From Moraxella lacunata (lineage in GTDB: Bacteria; Pseudomonadota; Gammaproteobacteria; Pseudomonadales; Moraxellaceae): a DNA stretch of 64,000 bases. The stretch is taken from NCBI RefSeq assembly GCF_900453205.1, contig NZ_UGQU01000002.1, positions 618,085 to 682,084 on the forward strand. The letters are read 5' to 3'. Position numbers and translations under genes: made by a program. Below are positions 17,264 to 27,710 of the stretch, piece by piece; the stretch's first letter is position 1; each line of letters starts with the position of its first letter. The notes beneath the pieces are model-generated. The model was not told where the DNA came from and did not search any database. It was given only the letters and a program-made list of their open reading frames with translations.

Positions 17264-19915
17264 ATGTCTCAAATCAACCGCTCTGCTTTATTTGCCAAAC
17301 TAAATACATCACTATATAAGAGCCTTGAAAGTGCTTTTATGTTTGCCAAGTTGCGTGAAAATAGGTATGTTGAACTCTCCCATTGGATATATCAAATATT
17401 ACAAATGGACGATACGGATTTACGATTCATAGAGGGTCATTTTGAACTAAATCATGACTATCTAATAAGCGACATTGCAAACCACTTAACAACCCTAAAA
17501 ACAGGCTATGAACAGGTCAGTGACTTCTCTGACGACATCATGGCACTCATCGAAGAATCATGGCTGTATACCTCTTTAAAGTTTAATCAAACACGCATCA
17601 CCACAGGTCATCTTATTTACACACTGTTAGAATCCAACCAGTTTAAACACCAACTTCTTAGAATCAGTTCCGAATTTGGCAAAATCAATACTCAAAAGCT
17701 GTATGACGACTACGACCAAATATGCCAACATTCCATTGAAAAACCCACAGCTCAGGAAGTCTCCTTGTCACCCAATGACCCAACGGGGCAATCCGCCTTG
17801 GCACGTTTTGGTACCAATCTTACCGAGCAGGCACGACAAGAGAAGTTAGACCCCGTTACAGGCAGGGATAACGAAATCCGCCAAATGGTGGATATACTCT
17901 CTCGCAAAAAGCAAAACAACCCATTATTGACTGGTGAGGCTGGTGTAGGAAAGACTGCTGTCGTTGAAGGTCTTGCTCTAAAAATTGCTCAAGGCGATGT
18001 GCCAAACCACCTAAGAGAAGTTGAAATCATCTTACTTGATATCGGTGCACTCAAGGCAGGAGCAAGTGTCTCTGGTGAGTTTGAAAATCGCCTAAAAGCA
18101 GTTATCAAAGAAGTCCACCAAAGTCCCAAGCCTATCATCTTATTCATTGACGAGATTCATACATTAGTGGGTGCTGGCGGTGCTGCAGGTACAGGCGATG
18201 CCGCCAATCTTTTAAAACCCGCTTTGGCAAGAGGCGAGCTTCGCACCATTGGTGCAACCACATGGTCAGAATACAAAAAATATTTTGAAAAAGACCCTGC
18301 ACTGACCCGAAGATTTCAAGTCATTCAAGTGCCAGAACCCAACCAAGAAGTGGCAACCGATATGCTAAGGGGCTTGGTGGACAGACTAGAATCCCATCAT
18401 CAGGTACTCATCTTAGACGATGCCGTGCAAACTGCTGTCAAACTCTCAGCTCGCTATATTCCTGCACGACAATTGCCAGACAAAGCTATTAGCATTCTTG
18501 ATACCGCTTGTGCTAGGGTTGCCGTCAGCTTAAACAGCACCCCTCTGTCTATCACCACCAAAGAAGAAAGCATAAAATCCATCGAACAGCAGATTCACCA
18601 GCTTCAAAAACAACAAGAATCAGGCTACCTAACCGATGGCGATGTCATTGCACAAAAACAGCAACAAATCCAAGCCATACAGTCAGAGTTGGATGCTATC
18701 AATGCACAATATCAAGACCAAAAACAACTTGTCGAGGCACTTCATGTAATCAGAGCATCCATAGCCTCATCGGATGATGATAAACCAGAGGAAATAAATG
18801 CCCTCAAAGCAGAGCAACAAGCACTTATCACAAAACTTCAGACCATACAAAAACAAGAGGCATTGGTTCATCCTGTGGTAGATTCTCATCTCATCGCTCA
18901 AATCATTGCTGAATGGACAGGCATTCCAGTTGGTAAAATGATGGATGACGAAGTGCAAAAAATCCTTCATTTATCAGAAACGCTCAACCAACGAATCATC
19001 GGTCAGCCCCATGCAACTGATATGATAGCCAAACGCATACAGACCGCCAGAGCCAATCTAGACAATCCCAATAAACCGATTGGCGTCTTTATGCTAACAG
19101 GACCCTCTGGCGTGGGCAAAACCGAAACCGCCCTTGCGCTGGCAGACATCATGTATGGCGGTGAACAAAACCTCATCGCCATCAACATGAGTGAATACCA
19201 AGAACCTCATACCGTCTCCACGCTTAAAGGTGCCCCTCCAGGATATGTCGGCTATGGTGAAGGTGGCGTGCTAACCGAAGCCGTTCGCAGACGTCCTTAT
19301 AGTGTTGTCCTACTAGATGAGATAGAAAAGGCTCATCCTGATGTTCACGAGATTTTCTTTCAGGTCTTTGATAAAGGATTTATGGAAGATGGCGAGGGTC
19401 GCTATATTGACTTCAAAAATACCATCATCATCCTAACCACCAATGTCGGCTCAGAGCTTACCCTAACTTTATGTCAAGACGAGCTTCTAAAACCCGATAT
19501 AGAAGGACTGGCTACGGCATTAAGAGAGCCTTTATTGCAGACTTTTCCGGCGGCACTTTTGGGTAGAATCCAAAACATTCCCTACTACCCACTCAATCAC
19601 GAGATGATGTCACACATCATCACCCTGCAACTAAACAAAGTCATCAAACGCATGCGGGACAATCATAACATCACACTAAGTCATGATGATGCCGTCATCA
19701 CCCTCATCACCAATCGCTGTCAAGAAATAGAGTCAGGCGGTCGTATGATTGATGCCATCATCACCAATCACATCCTGCCCATGATAAGTCATGAGATACT
19801 TTTATCTATCGGCAATCCTAATCCCATTAGAAATATGACATTGACCGTTGTTGATAATGAATTTAAACTTACCATTGATAGACACACTCAACATGAGGAC
19901 ATCTCATGCCCCTAA
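17264..19915 (+). CDS. clpV: T6SS ATPase ClpV (TssH)
   Basis: 883 aa, AAA+ unfoldase that disassembles contracted TssB-TssC sheaths. N-terminal Clp repeats (1-150), first Walker A GEAGVGKT at 224-231, Walker B LFIDEIHT, a long coiled-coil middle domain (about 420-530), and a second ATPase module with [12 protein letters not shown] and [12 protein letters not shown]. Sequence style is ClpV rather than ClpB (starts with [15 protein letters not shown]). It lies on the plus strand, away from the other tss genes, and overlaps the PAAR-effector gene by 10 bp. Confidence 0.93.
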   Translation: MSQINRSALFAKLNTSLYKSLESAFMFAKLRENRYVELSHWIYQILQMDDTDLRFIEGHFELNHDYLISDIANHLTTLKTGYEQVSDFSDDIMALIEESWLYTSLKFNQTRITTGHLIYTLLESNQFKHQLLRISSEFGKINTQKLYDDYDQICQHSIEKPTAQEVSLSPNDPTGQSALARFGTNLTEQARQEKLDPVTGRDNEIRQMVDILSRKKQNNPLLTGEAGVGKTAVVEGLALKIAQGDVPNHLREVEIILLDIGALKAGASVSGEFENRLKAVIKEVHQSPKPIILFIDEIHTLVGAGGAAGTGDAANLLKPALARGELRTIGATTWSEYKKYFEKDPALTRRFQVIQVPEPNQEVATDMLRGLVDRLESHHQVLILDDAVQTAVKLSARYIPARQLPDKAISILDTACARVAVSLNSTPLSITTKEESIKSIEQQIHQLQKQQESGYLTDGDVIAQKQQQIQAIQSELDAINAQYQDQKQLVEALHVIRASIASSDDDKPEEINALKAEQQALITKLQTIQKQEALVHPVVDSHLIAQIIAEWTGIPVGKMMDDEVQKILHLSETLNQRIIGQPHATDMIAKRIQTARANLDNPNKPIGVFMLTGPSGVGKTETALALADIMYGGEQNLIAINMSEYQEPHTVSTLKGAPPGYVGYGEGGVLTEAVRRRPYSVVLLDEIEKAHPDVHEIFFQVFDKGFMEDGEGRYIDFKNTIIILTTNVGSELTLTLCQDELLKPDIEGLATALREPLLQTFPAALLGRIQNIPYYPLNHEMMSHIITLQLNKVIKRMRDNHNITLSHDDAVITLITNRCQEIESGGRMIDAIITNHILPMISHEILLSIGNPNPIRNMTLTVVDNEFKLTIDRHTQHEDISCP

Positions 19916-21699
19916 CCCGTTACTACATCCTAGAAAACGACACCACCACAGCAGGCGGTATCGTCCAGACAACCACCAATCCCATTGTTTTTGATGTAGA
20001 TGGCAAAAAACAAAGCTGTATCGGCGATGATGTCTGGTGTCCTGCTTGTCAGTCTATGGGGCAAATCGTTCCTAGTGGTCCAAGACTGTCCTTTTCTTTG
20101 GGTGGGGCAATGCCTGCCTTAAATGATGACCTATGTCTGTGCAAATGCAATCCACCACCAAAACTTATCAATTCTCAGAAAAGTTTTAAAGAGATTATTG
20201 ATGATAATAGACTTGCCCAATATCGCCAAGCACAAGCACAGTATCGCCAAGCAAAATTACAAAACAATCTAGCCAACACCCAAGCTAACGATGATGAGCT
20301 GCCTAAGTTTACTGTGCATTTTAGACGAGATGATAACTATCAAGGGAGGTATGGGTTTGATTGGCTCCGTGATGAGTATATTTATCCTTTGGTTGAAGTT
20401 AACAGCAAAAAACAGAAGTTATTTCAAGGAGATACTAAAAGATTGATTGATGAATATCAAAAATTTAAAAGCCAATCTATAAAAGAGCTAAACGGTGTGG
20501 ATAGCCTTAGTTATACCCCTGCTTGGCTAACTTTATTTGTCTCAACTAGCCCTGTCGGTGTTAGTCAAGTCTCATTAAAGTTGCGTATAGATTCAGATGA
20601 AACCAATCCGCAACCTTTAACCGATAATGGCATAACCTTATCTTTTGAGTGTAGTCAAGGATTGCAGGTAGTCACACCTACACTATCATTGGGTCAAGCT
20701 TTATCACAAATGACCAAACAACAAATCCATTTTGATGATACCATTCTTATTCAAGAAGGTAATAAATACAGCTCTAAGCAAGAAAGCAGAACCTTAATCT
20801 ACCACCAAAGCCAAAACCCTATCATAACCATAACCTGTACTCAATCCTTTAAAGAAATAGGCTATATCAAAGTATTCGCTCAAAAAGGCAGTACCAAAAA
20901 ACAGGTTGGTTTACTATGTGTATATCCAAATAATAAGATTCAAAAGGCGGTTATTCAACCTACATTTATCGTTACTATACCAAATATCTCTGTTGCCACA
21001 CACCCGATGAATTATAAGACTGACATTCAAAAACATCTGTTTTCACAGGCACTTATTCAAGCTGATGCTTTGGAGCCAATCAGTGTTAATTTGGCAGACA
21101 AACTGATATATGCTGGCAATGATACACAAAAAATACCATCGCTGTATCATCAGAAGATTGACAAATTTTTACAAAAATATCCACAAATAAAAGATGCCAA
21201 CAATCAATACAGTGCTTATAAGTATGACGGAAAACAATTAATGCAAGACTTGGTTGGGTTGCACAGATTATTACTATCAGGAATAAAAGAATATGCTGAT
21301 AGCAAAAATTATCAAAAACATACACATCTTATATTTAGTGATTATGCCATTGCTGGATTTGATAGTCAATTGGCAGGGATTGCTCAAAAGCATGAAGTAA
21401 CCGATGATTACAACGCTTGTCAGACAGACAGAGTATGCAATCATTGGGGAAATGTCTGTGTGCTATTTAACCAAAGTGATACACACACCCTGATTCACGA
21501 ACTGGGACACAGCTTTGGATTGTCGCATACTTTTAGAGATGAGACAGGATTGAGATTTTCATGGGGTTATACCGACAATATCATGGACTATGAACATACC
21601 GAAAATGGCGATATTAATCCATACAAAGGCAATCAATGGTCTCTTTTTAAACACCATTGGGATATTATGAACAATGACAACAACCTTGAATGGAAGTAA
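19906..21699 (+). CDS. PAAR-metzincin fusion T6SS effector
   Basis: 597 aa in three parts. Residues 1-95 form a PAAR tip domain (ENDTTTAGGIVQ, SCIGDDVWCPACQ, NDDLCLCKC). Residues 95-130 are a Gln-rich repeat-like linker (RQAQAQYRQAKLQ). Residues 130-350 match the delivery-like domain of the split effector at 14663. The C-terminal part carries the zinc site HELGHSFGLSH at about 531-541 and TDNIMDY. This is the intact reference architecture for the split and broken copies nearby. It overlaps clpV by 10 bp, suggesting co-transcription, and is followed by an exported immunity candidate. Confidence 0.8.
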   Translation: MPLTRYYILENDTTTAGGIVQTTTNPIVFDVDGKKQSCIGDDVWCPACQSMGQIVPSGPRLSFSLGGAMPALNDDLCLCKCNPPPKLINSQKSFKEIIDDNRLAQYRQAQAQYRQAKLQNNLANTQANDDELPKFTVHFRRDDNYQGRYGFDWLRDEYIYPLVEVNSKKQKLFQGDTKRLIDEYQKFKSQSIKELNGVDSLSYTPAWLTLFVSTSPVGVSQVSLKLRIDSDETNPQPLTDNGITLSFECSQGLQVVTPTLSLGQALSQMTKQQIHFDDTILIQEGNKYSSKQESRTLIYHQSQNPIITITCTQSFKEIGYIKVFAQKGSTKKQVGLLCVYPNNKIQKAVIQPTFIVTIPNISVATHPMNYKTDIQKHLFSQALIQADALEPISVNLADKLIYAGNDTQKIPSLYHQKIDKFLQKYPQIKDANNQYSAYKYDGKQLMQDLVGLHRLLLSGIKEYADSKNYQKHTHLIFSDYAIAGFDSQLAGIAQKHEVTDDYNACQTDRVCNHWGNVCVLFNQSDTHTLIHELGHSFGLSHTFRDETGLRFSWGYTDNIMDYEHTENGDINPYKGNQWSLFKHHWDIMNNDNNLEWK

Positions 21700-21703
21700 C
21701 TTT

Positions 21704-22300
21704 ATGAAATTCACCCATTTATTATGTATTTTTGCGTTTTGTGTTTATTCACAAATAAGTTACGCTGGTCGTTATCTCCCTATATTTTTAACTGATTTGG
21801 AGCTTGTAGAACGCATTGAAAAATATGATGATAAAAATTTTATTGAATATGGCTTAATAAGCGGTTCAAATTATTATTTTGATGAGCATTATGTGTCACC
21901 TGATATCCCTTTTAGTGTTGGGCTACAATACTTTTTTCTTGGATATTTTGAACACTCAAAGGTGGTAAATAGTGGCGGTCGTATTCCGCAGGAGTTTTCA
22001 TTGTTTTATGATAAAGACCCTGAGGAGCATCTAATATTTGATTTTGAAAAAGACAGAGTTATTACCTTAATTAAGATTGCTACCGATAACGAGAAAGAGG
22101 CTGAGGCTATTTTTTATAAACTATATCGTGATTTTTTAAGTCAAACCAAACAAGAATGTTATGACTATTGGTACTATATTGGCTCCCAATATATTTATGA
22201 CGATATTATTATTAATTTTCACGGTAGATTACAGGGGCATGATAAAGATGTCAATACTGGAATTTATTGGATGGATATTAGAAGGAGGTCAGAGCGATGA
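21704..22300 (+). CDS. exported immunity candidate for the PAAR-protease
   Basis: 198 aa from ATG at 21704 (GGAAG upstream; an earlier in-frame ATG at 21674 lies inside the effector gene). Signal peptide with cleavage after SYAG. Related to the products at 16467 and 22378 through LVERIEKYDDKNFIEY near the mature start and a YKLYRDFLSQTKQEC segment. Immediate position after the effector and periplasmic export support an immunity role. Confidence 0.65.
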   Translation: MKFTHLLCIFAFCVYSQISYAGRYLPIFLTDLELVERIEKYDDKNFIEYGLISGSNYYFDEHYVSPDIPFSVGLQYFFLGYFEHSKVVNSGGRIPQEFSLFYDKDPEEHLIFDFEKDRVITLIKIATDNEKEAEAIFYKLYRDFLSQTKQECYDYWYYIGSQYIYDDIIINFHGRLQGHDKDVNTGIYWMDIRRRSER

Positions 22301-22377
22301 TTATGCTCACTCTTTAAATAGCAATGGACTAAAATACACAACGACATCAATTTAACTAAGTCCATCGGAGTAGCCAA

Positions 22378-22926
22378 ATGAAATATTTTAAACTGTTTAT
22401 CATACCACTGATGGCACTGTGTTTTAATGTGGCATTTGCAGGTCCACCAGAGTGTTATAAGGGTAAAATATTGTTTAAAGATAGGCAGGCGTTTCTTGAG
22501 CGTGTTGAAAAATATCATGCGCAAGATTTGGTGAATAATAAAAAAAGGTTGAGAAAGTATTTGATGATTGTTCCGATAGGTTGGTTATTTTGGATTACAT
22601 ATTCTTCGGCTCTCAAGACAGGGACAGCCTAGAAAAATACACCCCCTATATTTACGATGGAGAACGCCAAGAAATCATCACTTTACTTAATATCTACCGA
22701 TGATAAACAAAAATCTGAGCAGATGTTTGATAGATTTTATCAAAAATATTTAGAAGACTATGCCAAAGAAAAACAAACTTGCCTTGATGAGTGTGTCGTG
22801 CGTAGTGTTACCCATATCGATGGTTTTTATGTTTCAGCAATAGGGGTTGTCTATGCTCGTGACGATTTAAAGGCTAGACGAGTTTCACACATAAGATTGA
22901 TTGGCATGGGTCGTAGTAATCGTTAG
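22378..22926 (+). pseudogene. frameshifted immunity gene of the same family
   Basis: Begins with a good signal peptide (MKYFKLFIIPLMALCFNVAFA) and FLERVEKYHAQDLV, then loses frame near 22575, continues in another frame (readable as FFGSQDRDSLEKYTPYIYD), and changes again near 22690 into MFDRFYQKYLEDYAKEKQTC and a conserved end. With two one-base corrections it gives a full-length homologue of the 21704 product, so it is a broken duplicate. Sequencing error cannot be excluded. Confidence 0.7.
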
Positions 22927-22962
22927 TTTGGTTGTCAAGCTGATAGCGGTTCTTACAGGTTT

Positions 22963-23501
22963 ATGGATTATATTCACTCTTTAGACTTAGATAAAGAGAT
23001 TAGCAACTATCTAATCCAATACCCACCCCAAGTCAATGTCGGCAACCAGAGTATCTTGATGGATGCAAGAAATCTCTATCGTAACATCATTAACAGCACA
23101 CCTGAACTGTCCGACAGAAAGCAAAAGTTTCATCAAACAACCCATATTGTATTTACAGACTATCCCAAAGAATATCAAGAAAACAATACCACCATGATAA
23201 CGCTTGGGGAGGCAGAACCCATAGGAAAAACCCAATGGACTGCACCTTGGGATGTTGTACTTATTGGGGTAATTTTTGCCTAACCTATGACCGCCCCAAT
23301 AATGATGAAGGATTACGCACAACCGTACATGAGCTGGGACATAGTTTGGGGTTAGAACATAGTTTTAACCATAAGGAACCAAATCATTTTGTATTTGCAA
23401 AATTTTCCACAGACAATCTTATGGATTATAACTCAGGTATCGCACTTAATAAATACCAATGGGATATTATCTATAATGATGGCAATATAATAGCTAAATA
23501 G
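22963..23501 (+). pseudogene. displaced C-terminal fragment of a protease effector
   Basis: Two overlapping frames (22963-23283 and 23235-23501) that together match the last third of the PAAR-protease: THIVFTDY, then after a shift near 23250 CTYWGNFCLTYD, the zinc motif HELGHSLGLEH and DNLMDY. There is no PAAR, delivery domain or proper start. It lies between two immunity genes. This is the classic form of a displaced toxin tip kept next to its own immunity gene. Confidence 0.75.
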
Positions 23502-23512
23502 GGAGATAAAGT

Positions 23513-23839
23513 ATGAAACTCTTTAAAATCATGACTGCTATTGCAGTGCTTAGCTTAACAAGTCTTAGCCATGCCATGTCTTATTATAACGTCATGCTTT
23601 CTGATGAACAAATGGCACAACGCCTTGATAAATATGATACGCTAAAATTTTTCAAATATACTACAGTGTACGATGAAATAAAAGATAAAATTCGTTATGA
23701 ATTTCCTGAAAGGTATCTTTTGTCCGAAAATGGTATCACTCACATTAGATTTTTTTTAGGTGAACGCTATACAGACGAAGCAGATTGGCGATTGTGGATG
23801 GACAGACACGATCCAGATAAAGCCCGTAGGCTGGGTTAG
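23513..23839 (+). CDS. truncated exported immunity candidate
   Basis: 108 aa with signal peptide (MKLFKIMTAIAVLSLTSLSHA) and MAQRLDKYDTLKFFKY, the immunity-family pattern. Relatives are about 200 aa, so roughly half is missing. The frame stops inside a REP-like palindrome at 23831-23855, which suggests that an insertion or recombination at that repeat cut the gene. It follows the displaced protease tip, its probable former partner. Confidence 0.6.
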   Translation: MKLFKIMTAIAVLSLTSLSHAMSYYNVMLSDEQMAQRLDKYDTLKFFKYTTVYDEIKDKIRYEFPERYLLSENGITHIRFFLGERYTDEADWRLWMDRHDPDKARRLG

Positions 23840-23855
23840 CGATAGCGTAACCCAG
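23831..23855. repeat. REP-like palindrome CTGGGTTA...TAACCCAG
   Basis: A perfect 8-bp inverted repeat around a GCGATAGCG loop. It supplies the stop codon of the truncated immunity gene before it. The following 170 bases contain no gene and look like fragments of extragenic repeat. Confidence 0.65.
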
Positions 23856-24027
23856 CATTTATGGCATAACTCATTGAATTTGTTGGGTTTGCTGTGGGGC
23901 TAAGTTTTGGGCCAGGGTAAATAGGTTCATGTTCATGCCTTTACAGTAATTAAAATAACAAATCAACCATGCTATTGTAACGTATTTTTGTTAAGATAGG
24001 GATTTCTTTTTTAAAAGGCGGATAGAA

Positions 24028-24366
24028 ATGTTCAAAAAAACATGGCACACAAGCTACAATGGCATTGACATCAAGGTGGATAACGCATGGGGCATCTTTG
24101 GCGGATCAAAAGAGACCATTTTTATCAATGGCGAGCGAGTATATTTATATCAAGGTCAGTTTTTTTCTTTTAAAAAACTGCTGACCTTTAAAAATCCGTT
24201 CGACTCTCGAGCGATATTTGGCACAGCTCATGATTTTTTTGTCAATGGCACCAAAATCACCATTAAGCTTGGCAATAACGCACAAGGCACAGGTGTGGCA
24301 TGTCAGATTTTCATCAATGATGAGTTTTATTATGGCGATGATAAGGTGTTGTTTGCCGATTCATGA
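24028..24366 (+). CDS. hypothetical protein between immunity remnants and IS
   Basis: 112 aa, no signal peptide or membrane segment, rich in aromatic and beta-prone residues (alternating hydrophobic pattern such as ETIFINGERVYLYQG and KITIKLGNNAQG). It has a plausible ribosome site (AAGGCGG) and is fully open. I do not recognise a family. The IS begins 17 bp after its stop. Confidence 0.55.
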   Translation: MFKKTWHTSYNGIDIKVDNAWGIFGGSKETIFINGERVYLYQGQFFSFKKLLTFKNPFDSRAIFGTAHDFFVNGTKITIKLGNNAQGTGVACQIFINDEFYYGDDKVLFADS

Positions 24367-24382
24367 TTGGCTAATATATTTG

Positions 24383-25426
24383 CTACCCCACTCTCAACTA
24401 ACACACCACAACAAGCAGGGTGCTTGAAATAAAAACAACATAGCCCAATCCAATGTTTCACCACAAAACAGTCTAGGAGTAAGCTATGTCTTATGATGAT
24501 TTTATCATTACTGTCTATCTGTTGGTAGAGGCTTTGTATCAAAATATTGTAACCAAACCTCTAAGAAGCAAAGGCTTTTTGCCTGCCTTGTCTGACACAG
24601 AAATCATCACCATGGAGCTTGTGGGTGAAAGCTTAGGTTTTGACACTGATAAGGAGATTTGGGCTTACTTTAAAAACTGCTATTAACACTATTTCCCCAA
24701 ATTAGGCTCATACCCAAACTTTGCCAAACACTGTGCCAACTTGGTTTGGGTTAAAGACAAAATGATGAAGGTACTTGGCTCTTTGTGTATTCTTGACAAT
24801 CAAGACAGTCGTCCCACTAAGCCTTATTTGATTGACAGCTTTCCTTTGCCTGTCTGTGTCTATCAAAGAGCAAAAAGACACAAATCTTTTAAGGGGTTTA
24901 AGGGGTTTAAGGGGGTTGGGAGCTTTGGTTATTGTGCCAGTAAGAGCGAACACTACTTTGGGTTTAAAGCCCATTTACTCACAAACCAAGACGGTCAAGT
25001 GATTGCTTACTCATTAACACCTGCCAATACAGATGACAGACAGGTGGTGTTTGAGTTGACACAGTCCTTACAAGGAGGGCAAGCCAGTTTGGTCTTTGGG
25101 GATAAGGGCTATTTATCCAAAGCATTACAAGAGGAACTTGCTAAGTTGGGGGTTGATTTACAAACACCTCTTAGGGATAATATGAAAGAGGATAGAGGTC
25201 AAGGTTTTGTGTCTTATCTTAAACGAACAAGAAAAACCACCCAAACCGTCATCTCTCAATTATCACAAAGATTTAATGTTCAAACCACCAAAGCAAGAGA
25301 CTTGTGTCATCTGTCCAACCGTTTTATTAGAAAACTCTTAGCTCACAGTCTTTGTGTACAAATCAACAAACAACTTGGCAATCCACCGCTTAGGTTTGAG
25401 ATGATTTTAAGTTGAGAGTGGGGTAG
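24383..25426 (+). mobile_element. IS982-family insertion sequence
   Basis: About 1,044 bp bounded by inverted repeats: CTACCCCACTCTCAACTA (24383-24400) and, at the right, TTGAGAGTGGGGTAG (to 25426), about 17 of 18 bp matching. It carries one transposase gene with a DDE-type core. No target duplication is apparent in the flanks. The right end abuts the linker region of a broken PAAR gene on the opposite strand, so the IS either inserted there or served as a deletion end point. Confidence 0.85.
24486..25415 (+). pseudogene. IS982-family transposase with in-frame stop
   Basis: A single frame of 309 codons interrupted by TAA at 24684-24686 (after WAYFKNCY). Before it: LLVEALYQNIVTKPLRSKG and LSDTEIITMELVGESLG; after it: YLIDSFPLPVCVYQRAKRHK, FGDKGYLSKALQEELAKLG and the LLAHSLCVQIN end, typical of IS982 DDE transposases. 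A 9-base unit AAGGGGTTT repeats three times near 24890-24916 and encodes KGFKGFKG. The stop probably inactivates this copy. Confidence 0.8.
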
Positions 25427-25612
25427 AGTATGGTATTCCGCTTCTTTATTTTGTAATTTTGCTTGATGGTGCTGTTGCCCTTGTGTCTGACAATGCTTTG
25501 CAATCCAACTATCATCAATAATTTCCCTAAAACTCGTCTGCGAATGCACAAGCTTTGGCGGTGGAGTGCATTTACATAGACATAGGTCGTCATTTAGGGC
25601 GGACCAAGCCAT
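25427..25612 (-). pseudogene. PAAR-effector fragment cut by the IS
   Basis: Minus-strand frame encoding the end of the PAAR domain (NDDLCLCKCTPPPKLVHSQ), SFREIIDD and a Gln/His-rich linker similar to that of the PAAR-protease at 19906. It has no PAAR N-terminus and its 3' part is replaced by the IS right end. It is the last, most degraded unit of the PAAR cassette array that reads leftwards from 30471. Confidence 0.65.
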
Positions 25613-25803
25613 TTACTTTAACAGCCGTAGATTATTGCTAGATTTATTAAAATCAATCAAGACCATCATCTTTTAAACAGTTTTTTATGTTTTTCCCATA
25701 AAAAACTTTTTTGTTATTAATGCAAAAATCAAATCCAGAAAATCCATGACCTCCAAGTTCATATTGATATAGCATAAAATGATAAATTTTTTTATCATGA
25801 ATC
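25568..25803. repeat. direct repeat copy A (PAAR linker + immunity 3' end)
   Basis: About 236 bp repeated at 28751-28986 (offset 3,183) with only a few differences. It covers the end of the PAAR coding part, the gap and the 3' end of the immunity gene, so it joins two neighbouring cassettes and would allow homologous exchange of the unit in between. Confidence 0.8.
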
Positions 25804-26093
25804 ATGGAGGGGTAATTTTCAATGGTTAATTTTGATACTTTTTTCCCCAAACCTTGCGAATAAACGGTTTGGCTATCATAACCAACATCAAGACCACTTG
25901 CATAACCTTCCTGAATCTCAAAGACTAAATCGTTTTGCTTAATAATTGCATTTTTTAATGAATTATTTTTGACAAGGTCTTTGTCTTGAGACATGATATG
26001 ACTTATCCATAACATCAAACCAATCACCATAACAAAAAAACATAACATAAAAACAGCAATTGCCTTTATGAATTTTTCTACCCTTTCCATCAT
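25653..26093 (-). CDS. membrane-anchored immunity candidate, paralogue 1
   Basis: 146 aa from ATG at 26093 (AGGA upstream; a TTG at 26111 is an unlikely start). One N-terminal transmembrane helix (FIKAIAVFMLCFFVMVIGLML), the remainder outside the cytoplasm. The last 58 residues are almost identical to the product at 28836, while the central part is diverged. It follows the HEMAHVWQ peptidase gene after 7 bp and is presumably its immunity protein. Confidence 0.65.
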   Translation of the reverse strand: MMERVEKFIKAIAVFMLCFFVMVIGLMLWISHIMSQDKDLVKNNSLKNAIIKQNDLVFEIQEGYASGLDVGYDSQTVYSQGLGKKVSKLTIENYPSMIHDKKIYHFMLYQYELGGHGFSGFDFCINNKKVFYGKNIKNCLKDDGLD

Positions 26094-26100
26094 ACCAGTC

Positions 26101-26742
26101 CTAAGCGCCAATTGCTTGCTTTACTTTTTCTTCATAAAGTCGAATCACTGCATCCAAATTTCTAGCCCTGACATTAGTTTCAAAATTTTTTGTTATCATT
26201 AAGTCGGGGTTTCTTTTAAATTTCAATGCCCAGTAATCAGCTATGATTTCTGCCTGAGATTCCATGTTGTAATCTGACAACTTGGACTTAATTGTCACAA
26301 CATTAGATACCGATTTATTCTGAGAAGTTTGCATTTTAATCATCTTGCTTCCAAATGTTTGGTGAATGTTGTATAAATAAGGGTCAATATTATTAAGACG
26401 AACACAAGTATGTATTTTAGCACCTATTAAGCGCACCCACATGCCCTTATGACTTTGCCAAACATGAGCCATTTCATGGATGAATAAGTGCTTCATGCGA
26501 TCACTAGCAAGAGCATAATTTTCACTATATACCTTTTTTGCTGGATATAGATTGCCGTTGGGTGTTACGATGGTTTCTTCTTGTTGATTGGGTAGGTAAT
26601 CAACCTTAAATACTTTAACTGCTTGATACTTGATAGTTTCACCAAATATCAATCTTGCCAAGGCTATTTCTTCTGCCGTTAAATCTCTGCTCGGTATATT
26701 AATGATTAGCTTGTCGCCACTTTTATTGATTGGTATGCCCAT
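26101..26742 (-). CDS. HEMAHVWQ metallopeptidase toxin, paralogue 1
   Basis: 213 aa with no signal peptide. Zinc-peptidase motif H89-E-M-A-H93-VWQ, followed about 70 residues later by QAEIIADYW that may supply a further ligand. The motif and surroundings match the C-terminal domain of the larger fusion protein at 43086-44303 and recall the VgrG2b-type periplasmic metallopeptidase toxins of Pseudomonas. Here the toxin is a separate gene directly behind a broken PAAR-adaptor gene, so it may lack a carrier. The product at 29282 is a close paralogue. Confidence 0.75.
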   Translation of the reverse strand: MGIPINKSGDKLIINIPSRDLTAEEIALARLIFGETIKYQAVKVFKVDYLPNQQEETIVTPNGNLYPAKKVYSENYALASDRMKHLFIHEMAHVWQSHKGMWVRLIGAKIHTCVRLNNIDPYLYNIHQTFGSKMIKMQTSQNKSVSNVVTIKSKLSDYNMESQAEIIADYWALKFKRNPDLMITKNFETNVRARNLDAVIRLYEEKVKQAIGA

Positions 26743-27125
26743 TTAGTTGTCTCCATCTTGCGAGAAAAACAGTTCTAAATCCGCAATCTCGGTTTCTATG
26801 TCACTATAAAAAATATCTGTATTACCTTCATCATCAAGCTCTCCTTCGTATGTTACACCATCTATCTTTAACCTATATCTCAAAAATGGGATAATATCAT
26901 TATTTATTTCTCCAAAGTCGAACTTAATGCGTTTATCAAAAATTTTTGAACCACTTTTTTCCTTGTGATTTTTGGGCTGAGTGTTATAGCCATCATCAAC
27001 CACTTCCCTAAAACTCGTCTGCGAATGCACAAGCTTTGGCGGTGGAGTGCATTTACATAGACATAGGTCGTCATGCAGGGCTAGCGTTTGCCGTTTACTT
27101 TAGTTGAAAGTCTGTCTTGTTTCTA
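26743..27125 (-). pseudogene. broken PAAR-adaptor gene
   Basis: An open frame (26743-27030) encodes the end of the PAAR-linker and an Ig/TTR-like domain (FLRYRLKIDGVTYEGELDDEG), nearly identical to the intact gene at 29926-30471. Upstream, homology to the PAAR end continues to about 27125 but with a one-base loss near 27080 and a missing N-terminus. The rest up to 27365 is AT-rich and shows no gene. Probably cannot deliver its toxin unless repaired by recombination with the intact copy. Confidence 0.7.
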
Positions 27126-27365
27126 AGTTAAAATTCGCTTTATATTTTATCTGTAATAAAGATAATTTATTTATGCAATCTGATACACAAGACTAAAATA
27201 ATCCTTCATAAAACTATTAAACAATTTTAACAATTTATTTTTTTACACCTTAATACCAAATACTTTCAAATGGATTTAAATAAATAGTCTTCTTCCAAAC
27301 ATTTCATTATAAGAATTTCAATAATGAATTCTTAATACAATCTAAGAATTTATCATAAAATATAG

Positions 27366-27710
27366 TCACTTATATATATTATCCACCACTCCTTTGTATA
27401 CAATAATTTCTCTTTTATCAAAACCAACAACAATATTACTTTCAATGCCGTAATACCAAATGGCAATACTATGTATATTATTTTTATCAAAATCATCACA
27501 GCTAACCATAGATAAAACCAGACAATCATTTTTATCATATATTAGATCTGGATGTCCCAATCTATCTATAGCTGTATGCATATTATCACCTAAATTATTT
27601 ACAATGAGATAAGGTTCAAATATTATATATAGCATCAAAATAAATACAATTAAAAATATCAAAATAATTAATTTATCCGCAATTTTCTCTACTTTGGTTT
27701 TTCTAATCAC
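27366..27710 (-). CDS. membrane-anchored immunity candidate for the unknown toxin
   Basis: 114 aa with one transmembrane helix (LIILIFLIVFILMLYIIFE) near the N-terminus and a short outer domain. It overlaps the preceding toxin candidate by 8 bp. Not related in sequence to the other immunity candidates. Very AT-rich compared with the T6SS operon, a sign of separate origin. Confidence 0.6.
   Translation of the reverse strand: MIRKTKVEKIADKLIILIFLIVFILMLYIIFEPYLIVNNLGDNMHTAIDRLGHPDLIYDKNDCLVLSMVSCDDFDKNNIHSIAIWYYGIESNIVVGFDKREIIVYKGVVDNIYK

Noticed and set aside
24890..24916. Three copies of a 9-base unit considered as a CRISPR or tandem-repeat locus
   Set aside because: It is a short coding repeat inside the transposase (KGF units); no spacers. 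No CRISPR array was seen anywhere in the window.
24383..25426. Target-site duplication around the IS
   Set aside because: The bases before 24383 and after 25426 do not match over 5-9 bp.
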